A DNA stretch of 64,000 bases from Mallotus nudiflorus. Lineage: Eukaryota; Streptophyta; Magnoliopsida; Malpighiales; Euphorbiaceae. Numbering within the stretch: the first letter of the stretch is position 1; each line of letters starts with the position of its first letter. This document shows positions 33,951 through 46,693 of this stretch, in pieces. Where the stretch lies: positions 4,898,001 to 4,962,000 of the forward strand of contig CANTUR010000069.1 in the NCBI GenBank assembly GCA_947683625.1, in the 5' to 3' direction. A program made the translations under genes and the position numbers. The notes under the pieces are model-generated. The model was given only the letters and a program-made list of their open reading frames with translations. It was not told where the DNA came from and did not search any database.

Positions 33951-36855
33951 TCCTTTTTTCTTATTAGAGCTTGTAATCACCTTATGAATATAAAAATTCC
34001 TATTTTATAGTTTGCAAAAATCATTTCTCATATAATTTAACTAAATTCATAAAAATCTCATCAGAACCCAAATAAATTATGTTAAAAATGTTTGAAAATT
34101 CACAATTGTCTGATAGAAGTTAGATGTTTCTTTGAAGAAATAATTCTTTAGCATGTGTGCACTTTAAATTCGGTTCGCAAAAAAATTACCAATAGATATA
34201 GAACTTAAGATTTTATTTTTGAAATTCTCAAAATTTGGTATGATTTTAGGAATTTTAAATCCTTAAATTTTTCCAACTTGTGCTTACCCTCTAATTGTAA
34301 CTTATTATAAATTTATCTTAAATTGTTAATTTGACATGCATATTTAAATTTATATAAATTTTAATATGTAATCCACTAATTATTTCAATTAAAATTGAAC
34401 TTAAATTTACACAATATTAGCACCTATAACAATAAAATTAATAATTTTTTGACATATTTGTAGTTTATTTAGTTCTTAAATATTGTTGAAGTTTAACTTT
34501 TATCCCAATTTTATTTAATTTGTTTTCACTTGGGTACATGGGTATATTAATATTTGGCTATTCTTATGAGATGTATTATGCAATTTGATTAGTTGTGAAA
34601 TTTTTTATGGCTTTGTTAGTAATAGCAGTGTTAAAGTGAAATTTTAGTCAATTCTATGAAAGGATTTGCAATGATGGAATCAAATCGTATTATAATTTTC
34701 TTTTTCACTTTTTGTGTTTGATAAAACACTTAGGTGTAACAAAGATCATCTAGCTTTGACTAATCCAATATTAATTTATTTATTATCAAATTGATCACTA
34801 TTCCTTTTTCAGTTTAAAAAATATAGAATGTGAGCTTGTAATATGTATAATGTACATTAACCAACTAAAATTATTTGATTCTAACTACTAACAGATGATT
34901 TATGCAAATTAAGAAATTAAGTTTGCTAAGTTTCTAGTTGTCCAATAGCTAAACTAAATTAATAATAGTTTGCTAATAAACTAGAAAATCAATAAAAAAA
35001 AGGAAATTATTTAAGAAAATTAGAGTCTTGTTAGTTGCATTCAACGTAAAAGTATAAAATAATGCTTAAAAATAATTTAAAATATATTTTAAAAAATATT
35101 CAAGTCGTTAGATCGGTGATAAACCATATATAAAATAATAATTACAAATGTTTTAATGTTACACTAATGTTTTATTATAAAATAATTGTGACGTTAGTTG
35201 AAAGATATTGAAGCGCAACAAGTATGAAATACAAGATAGTGAAATATCACAGAAAAATTATAATGCCAGTTTTATCACAAGTTAAAACCATAGAAATTAA
35301 AATTATATATTTTACCTTTTTTGTTGCTAGTTAATTATGTTTAGCTAATATGACAATAAGGTCAATGCATGTCAAAGTGGCGTAGCACCATTAAGAGTGT
35401 CACATTAGCGTTTGTATGCTTAACTTTAACCAAGATAAATAGTGTGATAATCCATCAAATATTTTCCAAATCGAGATATTTAAATCAAAATTAAAAGTTT
35501 GAGCAAATTTATAATAAATCACAAATGTTTTGTATGTTTACACCAATTAGTTAAAATGGTAGTGGAACCTATACATTTCAAAGTGATATAATTTTGGAGC
35601 TATAATCAAGCTGAGTTAAGTTAAAATACCACCAAACTCATGGTTGGCTCAACTTAAAAATATTTGAATTTTTGAAGGTCAAGCTTAAATAAATTGAATA
35701 AATTCATATTTGATCTTGACTTGATTAAACTCAATGAAATTAATTATATCAAATGATAAAACTACAAAATATATACATATATTTAACTTAACTCATATGT
35801 GATTTCGTAAGATATTTGTATAATTGTATTAAAATAAAAAGAAACAATTACATATTTACTGTTTGAACTTTTCAAAATTTTTTTATTTTGATTGTCAGAC
35901 TCCTTTTTACTATCAAGTGTTTGAACTCATTATTTTTGTTCATTTTAGTAGTTTTGAATTTTAGTGGTTTTGAATGGTGAATGGTGGCTTGATATCTTGT
36001 TAGCTTATGTGAGATGCATTATTTGCAAAGTTGCATGCCACATATTTAAAAGAACTAAAAATGACAACATTGTCATTAATTTATTCATTAAATAAGAAAA
36101 AAATTACTTTATTTAATAAGCAAACCAAAATGGAATGTTTATTACCCTCTCAACTATGATCCAATAAGCATTAATTAATTTAAACACACACCACCAAAAA
36201 AAAAAGAAAAATTGCACCAATGATGTCTGAGCTTTTCAATTTTTATTAAAGTGATGTATGAACTTTTTTTTTTGTCTAAACTAGAAAAAAGAATTTAGGC
36301 AAGTGCTTTCGACCATTATGAACACAATTGGCATAATGATTGAGCTAAAGTAGGACCTAAATGTGAGGATTCAGCCTCCATATTAAAAGTAAAAACTTTC
36401 AAAGGGGTTAGATAGGATTAAATTTTCCAATCATAATGGGGTTTTTAGATAGTGGTAGGATTTTTTCTCTTCTCTTTCTCTTCTTTCTTTTTTTTTTTAA
36501 AATTTTTGCTTTTAATTTTGATGGATATGATTAATTTGTTTCACAAAAAGAAAAGTTAAGGTCCATAATATCTTAAGGAAAATTGAATATTGATTCCTGA
36601 TCTTTAACCCCTTTATTCAATATGATTTTTTCCTCTTTTTTTTTTAAATCTCCCACTCATTCAAGTATAGCATAGCTTGCATAATCATAAAAATTCGTAA
36701 TTGCATAAATTAGGCAATCAAATATCTATTAGCACTTAAGAAAAAAATGTCATAGCAAAACATTGTTCTAAATTATTATAACATTAAAAGACAATAATTA
36801 TTCATGAGTGTTTAAGTTTAAGTCAACTTCAATTTGTATTATTCCAAAATGGTAA
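33951..36855. other. AT-rich segment without recognised content
   Basis: Long AT-rich stretch, no usable ORF. A phrase of the type GTCTGA-CTTTTCAATTTTTATT occurs at about 36226 and a weak direct parallel at 35860. Pyrimidine run at 36468-36500. I see no LTR edge. Confidence 0.4.
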
Positions 36856-36859
36856 AACT

Positions 36860-37560
36860 CTTTAAAGTCCCTTATGGCTGGCTATATTCTTCAATTTTTT
36901 GGTTAGAGGTGGAATGCAGGCTTCTATAGCTATGAGCAGCTGGTATGATTCTACAACTCTATGCTTTCTTTAGGCTAACTTTTCTCTCCATCTATTCAAA
37001 AAGTTAATAAGGTATTTGCTCTATATTTTATAGCTTTTAGAGGGATACTTCAAATTAGGAATTCAACCCATACTACTTGATGAAGGCTGAACATAGCTCC
37101 CTCTAATCTTATTGAAAATGTGCATCCAGAGTGTGGTACCACTTAACAATAGCTCCTTCTAAGGATATCATGAATCATTCAACAATCTAAGCCTTAGACA
37201 ATCTAGTAGCTTTCATATAAGTGATGTACTATTTGAGCTACAGGTTATGATCATCAGTGCCATATTACTTCTTTATATTTGGGAATATAAATTTTTTTCT
37301 TCTTCCTCTAAATCCAAGTCCATATTGGCAAAGTCATGGTTAAGTTTGTTATTTTTCATTACAGCTTTTTCAAGTCTTTCAGCCATTTTGGTTCATTTGG
37401 ATCTTTTATTACTTTCAGCTTTTCTTTAAATGGCTTGCCAACAATGATTTTAGTTTTAAAGTCTTCTTCATCAATTGGCCTCTTTCTTACTTCTTTATGT
37501 CTTTGATCATTTATTACTTCTTATCCCTGATTTCTTTTAAAATTTCTTACTTGAAAGATT
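36860..37560 (-). pseudogene. Second Tat-type gag (Tat element 2)
   Basis: On the minus strand, from about 37430, it reads ERLEKAVMKNNKLNHDF and then LEEEEKNLYSQI, followed after a gap by WYHTLDAHFQ and RELCSAFIK with TAA and TAG codons where the family has other residues. The next block, in another frame, is NRWREKLA then IAIEACIPPLTKKL. This is the gypsy gag core (TWRELC-FI-QY, RWRE). It would form the particle. Upstream sequence at 37786-38140 resembles the leader of Tat element 1. No LTR, protease or RT is recognised with it, so only a fragment remains. Confidence 0.65.
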
Positions 37561-37785
37561 CAAGATAAAAAATAGAGTGTTCTACCATTCTGCACCCTTA
37601 TGAAATGGTCTCAATTAATTGATTGGATGTTTGATATTTGTTAGCCAAATTACCCTTGATCTGCACTCTTAAAAAATGGTTATGGCTTTGAACAGTGCAT
37701 TTTAAAAATTACAATAAATGTTATATATGTATGAAATGTGAATTATTTATAATTATTTATTTATAAACACAAACAGATCATGTAG

Positions 37786-38140
37786 TGAAGCCTTCCAACC
37801 TTATTTTTTCCATACACATATTTAGTTATGATTCTCCTGTCTTAGAATTTTTTAGTCTAGGTTTTAATTATCATCGGGAGAGATCATACAAATGTATGAA
37901 TATCCTATTAAGACAATAATAACAAACAAATAGAAAATCCCTTAAATAAAACCAAAGTCCAACATAATATGTTATAATAGGTAGGTAAGGCCCAACTTAG
38001 AATAGTTCATTATTGATCAGCTTAGGCTTTATAAGTAGCATTACTATATGCCATCAAACACATACATTGTGAGAAAAATCTAGGGGAAGTTGCTAAGTCA
38101 CTATATAAGCTGAGTCTTAGGTGTGTTAGGGTTATTTTTC
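37786..38140 (-). other. Leader fragment of Tat element 2
   Basis: Shares CCTTCCAACNTTATT, ATACACAT-TT-A-T, TTTTTAGTCT-GG and AGGGGAA...CTAAG words in the same order with 6987-7290, the leader of Tat element 1. Confidence 0.55.
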
Positions 38141-40420
38141 AAAACTCTAAAGGTAGATGATGAGAGTAGAAAAATATCTTACCAACAAATGAGATTAATT
38201 GAGATCAATGACTTTCAAACCATTTGAAACACTAAAAACCTACTTGATTGCTTATAAAGCTTAATCGAGATTAAACCAAACCCTAAATGAACCTTTGATA
38301 GAGTGTGTTTATGTTAAGAAAGAGGTTTTGATGAGTAGAAGATGAAAAGTCTTAGTTATGTTTCATTTATTGAGTAAATAAGTAAAGTCCTAGAAAAGGA
38401 CTATTTTTGTATCTATTTGCCTATTTTTCAAACTATTTTTCATTTTAGTAACCTTGATTTACCCTCAGAAAACCCCAGGATGAAAAGTCACATTTTGGTT
38501 AATAGACCTTTCCAAAGGTCAAATCAAAATCCTAAAGTTGAATTTTAGTATGAAAACCAACTTTTAAAATTATAGTATATATATAAGACCCACTTTATAA
38601 AAAGTTAAAATTTTAACCACTAGTAGTCAAGTCAAGTTCCACATCTTTTTTAAAATAAGGCATAAATCCCTAAAAGTAATGACGAAGTAAAGAATATTCT
38701 ATTTTAGAATACTCTTAGATATGTGTCACCTTAGGATTGATACAAGTATATACTTTTGTATTTAAGTTACTAAAAAGGGGCCCTTTGATGTTAATTAATT
38801 ACATTAATGCCACAAAGGCATTTATCTATAAAATCTCAAAAGTAGCATTTTAGGGGGGAGCCAATGACAAGAGAGAGAAAGTTATTAAAGCAAAATTAGA
38901 GTGTTAAAATGAGTGAAAAATAGAAAAATTGAGCCAAAATAATGCTCATTTCTTCTCTCCTTTTCCTTACCCTTTTCCTTCTTTTATCTCTCACCTAATT
39001 CTAGCCTAAACATAACCATTTATCACTTGAAACTTCTCTCAAATATCAACATAAAAATCATACCAAAAACCACCTCACTTTAACCAAAAATCAACCTATA
39101 AACAACCTAATTGCACACTTGTTGCTTTTACTTTCAATCTCACATTCTTCAATTAAATTATTATTTTTTATGAGTTTAATCTTATATTTTAAGGCTAAAA
39201 ATATTCTAAAACTCATTTCACTTTATCTTGGGTCTAATTTCTTGAGATTGGAGCTTTGATTTTTTCCTTTTTTATGCAAAAAGTTTGCATTTCACCCTTA
39301 TGAAGAGGTAAATAGTTATAATTGGATGAGGAACAACCAGCCGACTATTCACCTCCCAATTCCAGCCAAAGGCCATCAATTTTGGCAATTCACCATTCTT
39401 ATACTAGCCAAAGACATGGCAAAACTGACTAGTCAGGTCTTTGGTTTGGTTCTTTATCCTTTTTGCTTCAAATTGATTCCAATGAAGGTCTTAATAACTC
39501 TTATGTATCTAATGATTATTATACATCATCAAAATGAGTCTATAAGGTCTTATGATGATTAAATTTAATATTCTTCTTATTTATTTTCATTTTAAAACAT
39601 TTTAATGTCATATGCAACTCTTATTTCAAAACATTTTCATCTTTATGTTTTCTTTGATTTGATCTTGCATTTTGATTGATGATCAATATTATGTTGTTTG
39701 CTTTGTTTTTTTTTTTTATTGTGATATGGTGATTTTAATTGATTTCTTATATAAATTTGTGTCCTAATTCCTTTTATTATGGTTAGAATTATATGTGTAG
39801 TTGTGCTCTTGTTGTTTGTATGGCTATTTGCGTTGAGTTTTCATTTTTATTGTGATCCTTGTGTGTAAATTATTCTTTTGGTCTTTGATGATCGCTATGT
39901 GAAAGGGTTTTAGTCTAATTTATGAATATTTTTTTACTATGATTTTGTGCATTTTGAGGTCCTAAAAGTACTAATTGACCATTACTAGTTAAATTGGTGC
40001 TTCCAAAAGGACTAATCATGATATTTATGCTTCTCATTAACTTCTTATCAACCTTCTTGATTTTATCTTTGATTATTGTCACTAATCCTTTATTTTTCTC
40101 TTAATGATCATATTTACAAACTAAATTTTCCTTATTTCTTGCATTTATGCATTTATGCATTTTCGTATGCTTGTTTGCATATCGTTTGCCTTTTGCATAT
40201 CATTACCATATGTGTGAATCATTTTTAGATCTTGTAGATGCATCCTTGTATGCACTTCTACATGCATCACTACCATTTTGTATGCACTTTAGATTTGTAT
40301 TATGTTGCATGCACCTTTACATGTATCGTTCATTACATTTTATATACAACTTATTATTCAATCTTAAAGCCCTCAATCCCTCAATTTACTATTTTTACTA
40401 ACATTACTAACTCTACTAAC

Positions 40421-40425
<5 letters not shown>
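38141..40425. other. Unassigned segment with LTR-like hints
   Basis: No gene recognised. A TATA-like TCTATAAAAT (38825-38834) precedes a long pyrimidine-rich stretch (38945-39000), a layout often seen in LTR promoters. The open frame at 39326-39562 has no family features. 40140-40330 is rich in TGCAT words and gives spurious frames. Confidence 0.35.

Positions 40426-40467
<42 letters not shown>
40426..40467. repeat. (TA)n microsatellite
   Basis: About 21 TA units, followed by a short TTTA run (40478-40492), just left of the copia-3 LTR start. Confidence 0.98.
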
Positions 40468-40471
<4 letters not shown>

Positions 40472-40501
40472 TATAATTTATTTATTTATTTATGTCTATA
40501 T

Positions 40502-40915
40502 TGTTAGCATAGATGGTATGCCCTAGAGGCTAATCACATATTTAACATTGTAAATTATCCCAAATGGTAATAAAATAATTTTCTATTATTTAAAGAATTT
40601 ATTTAATTGAATATTTATGCATTGGCATAATGTTAAATAAATTTATTGTCAAGAGTTAATAATATGAACTACAAATTTATTTAGTACATATGCCATAAAA
40701 TTGTTCATAGTTTATTAATTAAGATTTGGGTAATATTAATTAGACTATTACCTTTATTTATTTTCCTTGATTAATATGTGATAATAATAATGGGAGGTAG
40801 TGAGTCTCATATTACTTGATATGAGATATCAGAATAGACATGTGGATACTCATGTGATGGGTGGATCAAACGTGACATTAGATTTATTATTATGTGGATA
40901 TTAACTTATGGTCAA
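40502..40915 (+). repeat. copia-3 LTR, copy 2 (first 0.4 kb)
   Basis: Begins TGTTAGCATAGATGGTATGC and aligns with 54306 onward (CCCAAATGGTAATAAAATAA, GGGAGGTAGTGAGTCTCAT, TGGATACTCATGTGATGGG) to ATATTAACTTATGGTCAA, then breaks straight into Tat pol. Same orientation as the copia-3 internal region at 52281-54295. Confidence 0.85.
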
Positions 40916-41273
40916 GAGAAAGGCCTTATGGGAAACCTTTATAAAAGAAGGCAATGGATATCCACACAGTGGAGCTCTGGAATCACTGTTAATGACTGGA
41001 GAAGTGATCCCGAGATTTGAAATCTTTTTTGAATTTGTGAATGGAATGAAGGAGGCTACTATTAAGGAAGTTCTAGAGGAAGAGCTAGTACCAGTCGAAG
41101 AAGAGTCTGAGGAGAACAAAGTTGCTTCAGAGATGAAGGATGTTGATGATCAAGGTAAGGAGCAGGATTTCAAAGCCTACGTCCTCAATTCCATCATGGA
41201 AGTCTTTTATGATGATTTGGATGTTTCTTTTGCCACTTTGTTTGAAACTAATGATTTGTTCTTTCAAAAGTGA
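40916..41273 (+). pseudogene. Tat element 3: segment between protease and RT
   Basis: Open frame read through from 40908. It gives VIPRFEIFFEFVNGM, an acidic glutamate-rich stretch, then QDFKAYVLNSIMEVFYDDLD and SFATLF. The IP-FE--F and acidic-linker pattern is that of the Tat/Ogre polyprotein ahead of RT. Its first codons come from the copia-3 LTR, so the ATG at 40908 is not a natural start. Gag, protease, leader and 5' LTR of this element are absent. Confidence 0.65.
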
Positions 41274-41504
41274 ATGCAATAAAGTTTGAGTTTGCTTATT
41301 TGTGTGATGTGTTTCCTAATAGTTATTCTATTTGTGATGATCATTTCATGCGTATGTTTGACATTAATTCCACGTAAACTGAATAACTTAATTTAGGCAC
41401 AAATAACAACCCTAAAAATATATTGCTTGATTTTTTTTTAACTCATGATGAGAGAGAAAAAATGAAAGAAACATTAATAAAATGACATAAAATATTTACT
41501 TAGG

Positions 41505-42830
41505 GCTATGAAGACATGCTTGGGGTTGATAAGGAGATCTCTGAACACAGAATCCCTACATATCCTCACATATCACTAGTGAAACAGAAGAATAGGAGGT
41601 TGAGGCTAGAATGGACTCTTTTGGTTAAAGAAGAAGTTGAGAAGCAACTAAAGGCAAAGTTCCTAGAAGTAGTGGAGGACACCCAATGGTTAGTAAACAT
41701 AGTTCTAGTCCCCAAGAAAGATGAAAGGGTTAGAATGTGTGTGGACTACTAAGATCGGAATAAGGCTTGCCCAAAAGATGATTTCCCACCACCCTACATT
41801 GGCACATTGGTGAATAGCATGGCCTCCAGTGCAATGGACTCTTTCATGGATGGGTTCTTAGGGTACAACCATATCATAATGGTAATAATAGACAAACTGA
41901 AGATGTCTTTCACTATTGAATGGAGCATTTATTATTATCTTGTGATGCCATTTGGACTAAAAAATGCAGGAGCTACTTATCAGAGAATGGCGACCACTTT
42001 ATTGCATGATATAATCCACAAAGAGATAGAAGTGTACGTGGATGATATGATGATGAAGTCTAGATAAGTTCCCAACAATAGTAAAAAAGTACAATCTTAT
42101 ATTGAACCTAAAGAAGTGTGTTTTTGGGGTAACATATGGTAAATTGCTAGGACATATTATTAGTTATAGGGGAATAGAAGTGGACCCAGATAAAGTTAAG
42201 GTAATCAGAGAAACGGCCCCCTCTGAGAAATGAAAAAGAAATTAGAGGGTTCATGGGATGATTGTAGTATATTAGTAGATTCATAGCTAAGTTGACTATT
42301 GTGTGTAAGTCGATCTTCAAGCTCCTAAAGAAGAATCAACTTGTGATATAGGACGATGAATGTTAATAAGCTTTTAAAGCCATTAAGATTTATTTAAAGA
42401 ATCCTCCAGTTTTATAGCCACCAAAGCTAGGTAAGACTTTAATCCTCTATTTAACGATTGAGAAGGATGTAATAAATGCAATGCTAGCTCAAGAAAATGA
42501 AGAGAAAGTCGAACATTAATGTATTACTTGAGTAAGAAGCTCCTACAGTATGAAGCTAGTTATAGTCTTATATAGAAAACATGTTTGGCCATAATTTGGG
42601 TGATAAAAAAGCTTTAATATTACTTTTAGTCCTATAGAGTACAATCAGTTTCTAAATATAATCCCCTCAAATGTCTTCAACAAACTCCTTCACTCATAGG
42701 AAAGCTAGCCAGATGGTTAGTGCTGCTCACTGAATTTGAGATAGATTATGTGGCAAAGAAAGTAGTAAAAGGGAGGGTAGTAGTAGACTTTTTAGCTTAG
42801 AATACAGTGGTCGATGAGCAAGAATAGGAG
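41505..42830 (+). pseudogene. Tat element 3 reverse transcriptase and RNase H
   Basis: RT opens with YEDMLGVDKEISEHRIPTYP (41505), then VEKQLKAKFLEVVEDTQWLV, VLVPKKDERVRMCVDY with a stop just after, and FMDGFLGYNHI. VMPFGLKNAGATYQRMATTL leads to an intact active site YVDD at 42035-42046. The following connection and RNase H domain (42090-42830) is in broken frames: KLLGHIISYRGIEVDPDKVK spans 42140-42200, and GKLARWLVLLTEFEIDY appears at about 42700-42750. RT would copy the element RNA. Stops appear about every 100 codons. Confidence 0.9.
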
Positions 42831-42865
42831 CTAGAATTTCTTAATGAAAATTTAGGGGAATAGAG

Positions 42866-43270
42866 GTCCAAGGATGGAGAATGTACTTTGATAGAGCCAT
42901 TAACAACAAAGGGGATGGTATTGGTATAATTCTAATCACACTAAAAGGGGAAATGACCCTGATGGTGAAAAGGCTTGAATTCAAGGCGACAAATAATCAA
43001 ATAGAGTATGAGGCTTGCATCTTCAATTTGGAAGCATTGTCTAGTATGGGGATAAAGGATGTTATCATATCAGAGATTCAATATTGGTGATAAAACAAGC
43101 TTCTAATAACTAGGAAGTAAAGGAAGACAGGTTACATTTATATTGAGAATGTTTGGTTGCTATTTTGTTGTCTTTTACTCAGTGTGAATTTATTCATCTA
43201 TCGAGAGAAGAGAACTAGATAGTAGATGCTCTAGCTACCCTAGCTTCTATGTGGGAAAGTGGCAAACAAA
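42866..43270 (+). pseudogene. Tat element 3 second (archaeal-type) RNase H
   Basis: The open frame from 42881 to 43090 reads MYFDRAINNKGDGIGIILIT, then TNNQIEYEACIFNLEAL, GIKDVIISEIQ. The FD-A-N-KG-GIG and TNN--EYEA pattern is the extra RNase H typical of Tat-lineage elements. The FD and EYEA acidic residues remain. The GDS motif has become SEI. A later block, ILVIKQASNN-EVKEDRLHLY and VDALATLASMW, ends the domain near 43260. Confidence 0.85.
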
Positions 43271-43479
43271 CAAAGGTTAGGCCTCTAATATTAGCAAAAT
43301 CCCAAAACCCTTGCTATAAAGAAATAAGGGTATTGCCGGTGGATATCGCTGAGAAGCCTTAGTTTTATGACTTACAGGGATATTTAGAAATGGGACGGTT
43401 CCCTAAGGATGCCGATAAGAAAGAAAGGACATCTCTATGAATGTTATCCTAACAATTCATTAGCTACAATGGAATGTTG

Positions 43480-44580
43480 TATAAAAGAATGCCTACGAGT
43501 GTCCACTTGAGATGTGTCAATAAAGAGGAAGCTCAAAAACTTATGGAAGAAATCCATGAAGGAGTGTGTGAGCCATATATGAGTGGGATAGTCCTAGTAA
43601 AGAAAATATCTCATCAAGGTTATTTCTAGATCACTATGAAAATGGATTGTGTTAAGTTCATAAAGAGATATCATAACTGCCAAGCTTATTTATCATTTTT
43701 GGAGCTCTAAGGAATGGCTTCCCCTTGGCTATTTGCAGTTTATAGAATTGATATCATAGGAGAGATAAGGTTAAGGGCATCAAACAGTCATCGATACATC
43801 ATTATGGCAATAGACTATTTCCCCAAATGCATTGAGGCTGAATCCTATACCACTGTTGGCTCGAAGAAAATGTCAAGGTTCATTAAGAAGAATATAATCT
43901 ATAAGTATGGACCACCACACCATGTTATTACTAACAATGGTGTATAATTTTCAGCAGAGACAACAACACTATTAAGGGACTATAAAATTGAGCATCATAG
44001 GTCATCTCCATATAGGCCATAAGCAAATAGGGTGGTGGAATAAGAATTATGGCTAAGATGTGGAGAATTATCAAGAATGGAAGGATTACTTACAGTTTGC
44101 ATTATAAGGATACCACACTATTGTTACAACTTCAACAAGGGCCACTTTATATTTCTTAGTGTATGGATACGAAGTCGTGTTGCCAATAGAGGTCGAGGTT
44201 CAATCACTAAGGGTTCTCTTAGAATCCAAGATCCTTGAGTACCAATGAGTGGAGAGTCGACTAATGCAACTAACATTAATGGAAAAGAGAAGGATGAGGG
44301 CTATTTATCATTCTCAGCTATATCAGAAGAAGATAGCCTAAGCTTATAATAAGAAGATCAAGTTGGGAAAGATCAAAGAGGGAGACTTAGTGATGAAGCT
44401 TACGAAGCCGATTATGACTAACCCACGAGGGAAGTTCAAGTTAAATTGGGAAGGCCCGTATATGGTGAAAAAGTTATACTCAAAGGGTGCTATTGTCCTA
44501 TCTGACATTAAAGGGAATGAATTCTAAGAGCCCATCAACCTGGACAAACTCAAGAGTACTTTATGTAAATGTCTCACTAG
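43480..44580 (+). pseudogene. Tat element 3 integrase
   Basis: Zinc-binding part at 43540-43690 (LMEEIHEGVCEPYMSG, then KMDCVKFIKRYHNCQAY): one histidine and one cysteine position have become tyrosine. Core frame 43714-43947: RIDIIGEI supplies the first aspartate, and the second motif reads ITNNGV at 43927-43944 where SDNG is normal. VVE at about 44033-44041 keeps the glutamate. TAG replaces tryptophan at 43627-43629 and TAA replaces glutamine at 44020-44022. The C-terminal part (44280-44580) reads IYHSQLYQKKIA, EGDLVMKL, GKFKLNWEGPYMVKK and INLDKLK. Inactive. Confidence 0.9.
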
Positions 44581-44949
44581 GGAGAAAACGTCAAAAAGAG
44601 GCTCTTTAGACAAAAGTTAAAGACAAAAATGGAAAAAATAAAAAGTCCTGCTGGATTGAAAACCTTAAAAGAGGTGGTCTAGGCAAAAGTTAAGGATAGT
44701 TCAAAAGGAGAAAGAGAGATAAAAATGGTTAGTTGAAAAACTTGCAAGGGCAAGCCAACTAACAACATGAGATGTATCAGAAGCAAAATGTATATACATA
44801 TTGTACTTAAATTAAATGAAATAGATTGCTTTAATTAATATTAAACATTGTGTTAAGTTTCTATTATAGATTGTTTAACTAAAAGGGAAATTCTATCTAA
44901 TAAAAAGAGAAATGACGACTCAATTCATGAACTAATTTTGTTTTCTTCT
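44581..44949 (+). other. Tat element 3, spacer downstream of pol
   Basis: Purine-rich repeats of the type AGGCAAAAGTTAAGGA (near 44612 and 44688) follow the pol stop. No ORF is supported. The antisense frame begins to be readable from about 44950. Confidence 0.5.
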
Positions 44950-46171
44950 CTTTTGTTGAGCATCTTGAGCACTCAATATTTGCAACCCTCTTATTATTTT
45001 ATTTCTAATAAACTCATCTCTTTTTTCCTGTTGTAAATAAATATATGCCTTGTAATAATCATCAATGGTCGGGTCCTTATTATAGTCTATGTTCCTTTGA
45101 ATGATTCTACAAGGCTAAGTAGAAACTAAGTTATCTAGGAAGTTCTAAGTGAGGGTTTTTGGTTTAAACTCATGTACTAATTTTAAAATTAGTTGCTTCT
45201 ATCCATATTGGCAATAGAAATGAGTAGGATTGTATAAGGTGGCAAAATCAAGGTCATCAGCTGAAATGCAGTAAGTGTAAGACTGAACAGTCACATGTTA
45301 CAATATCCACTATAGGCACATCCACCATATTAGAGTATCAAGGAATGTTGATAATCAGCTCTTAATATTCTCTAGCATTGGATGCGGCTTTCTAGTTTGG
45401 TAATGCTTAGCACTATACTGTGCTATGTCTCGAGGAGGTTCAACTAGTTTTAGTTTCTCATAAAACCATATATATGAGAGTGATGGGTAATTAAAATTGT
45501 CAACAAATTAGAAAAAAGAAGTTAGAGAATAATAAGCTTACCTCCAACAAGAATGAACTTCCAAAAAATTGTTTAGTCTCCATGAAGTTATCCAATCAGA
45601 TGATGGTTTCTGCTAGAATGAGGGGGAATGGATTGAGTCTCGCTTCCACTTGTTCCAGAATGTGGAGGAGTTTTTAATCATAGTTTCTAGAAATTGAGAT
45701 TAGTAAGAATTGGGCATACAAGTAAAGAGCTATCATTCGAGGCCAATAAACTTCACCCCTGTCTATGTTTGAGACAACTTTAAGGAAGGGTTATAATGCA
45801 ACCTCTAAGCTAAGAACGTAGTAAGATGAAGATTAGGGTGGAAGATTTGATAGTTGAGCCATATGATATTGAACAAAATGTGAGCCTAGAATTCTAAGCA
45901 TGGGGATTGTGAGTTGGCATTAAGAATCCATTTAACAACTTAAAAGGGCTTTAAACACCTCTAGTAAGGGACATAACTCAACTGTATTAAACCAGAAGAC
46001 ATGCTTTTGAGGATCCTATAATTGAGCTACTACATTAAGAAATGGGAAGTTAATTCTTTTAGCATGTAGTGATTTGAAGACTGACAAGTGAAATGGCTTT
46101 AATTTGGCCCATGACATATTTTCTAAACTTTTCAATAGCGGTTGTAGTAGTTTGAGGCTTCTTTTGGTCAT
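44950..46171 (-). pseudogene. Antisense ORF of Tat element 3, DUF7745-like helical domain
   Basis: On the minus strand from ATG at 46171 it reads MTKRSLKLLQPLLKSLENMS, then HAKRINFPFLNVVAQL-DPQ and VFWFNTVELCPLLE, later IALYLYAQFLL and LNPFPLILAETII. The order DP---F-F---EL-P-LEE, then ALY-Y----F, then NP-P-ILAET matches a family annotated in plants as DUF7745 and found in antisense ORFs of Tat/Ogre-like elements; I infer that from memory. About eight stops interrupt it, several at tryptophan or glutamine positions. It lies antisense between pol and the 3' LTR, downstream (in its own direction) of the plant-mobile-domain ORF. The function is unknown. Confidence 0.5.
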
Positions 46172-46330
46172 AATTCAATTTTTTAGGGGTATCCAGTGAG
46201 AGAGAATGGAGGTTTGGGGCAAAAATGTCTAAAATTAGGGTTAAAGGTAAGGAATTAGGAGCTTAAAAGGGGGGAACCAAACTAGCGATAAGGTGATCTC
46301 TTTATTAAAGAGGCATTGCCTTAATGCGTA

Positions 46331-46418
46331 GAGGCGATTGCCTCAATACATAGAGGCGATTTCCTCAATACATAGAGGCGATCGCCTCTTCAGCAGAAGG
46401 CCATGAGGTGATTGCCTT
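46331..46418. repeat. Cluster of palindromic GAGGCGATYGCCTC motifs
   Basis: Motifs at 46331-46344, 46353-46366, 46375-46388 and 46405-46418. The first three are spaced exactly 22 bp apart with the linker AATACATA. The third extends to a perfect 16-bp palindrome AGAGGCGATCGCCTCT (46374-46389). Lies between the two antisense ORFs. Confidence 0.9.
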
Positions 46419-46693
46419 TTTAGCAGAAAGCCATTGCCTCTCCCATAACAAACAACAAGCTTCTGATGGGTCATAATAGTCTCAGCCTTGCAAATTGATA
46501 TATAGCAGTAAACAAAAGGGACATCTATGTAATTATTGATGCTAAAATTATATGCAAAAATTAAAATTCATTGAGATAAAAATGAATTTTGCAAGCATCT
46601 GATTAATGAAAGATAAAATGTGTAAGTTTTAGAAGTAAATAGATAAATATAAGCAACAATAAAAAAAAGGAATAATTTATGGATCCTAGTATA

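Noticed and set aside
40147..40468. Two overlapping frames of 84 and 76 codons
   Set aside because: They come from TGCAT-rich words and the (TA)n microsatellite; low complexity.
46331..46418. Regularly spaced short repeats resembling a tiny CRISPR array
   Set aside because: Repeats are 14-bp palindromes with 8-bp identical linkers, no unique spacers and no cas genes; the context is a plant retrotransposon.
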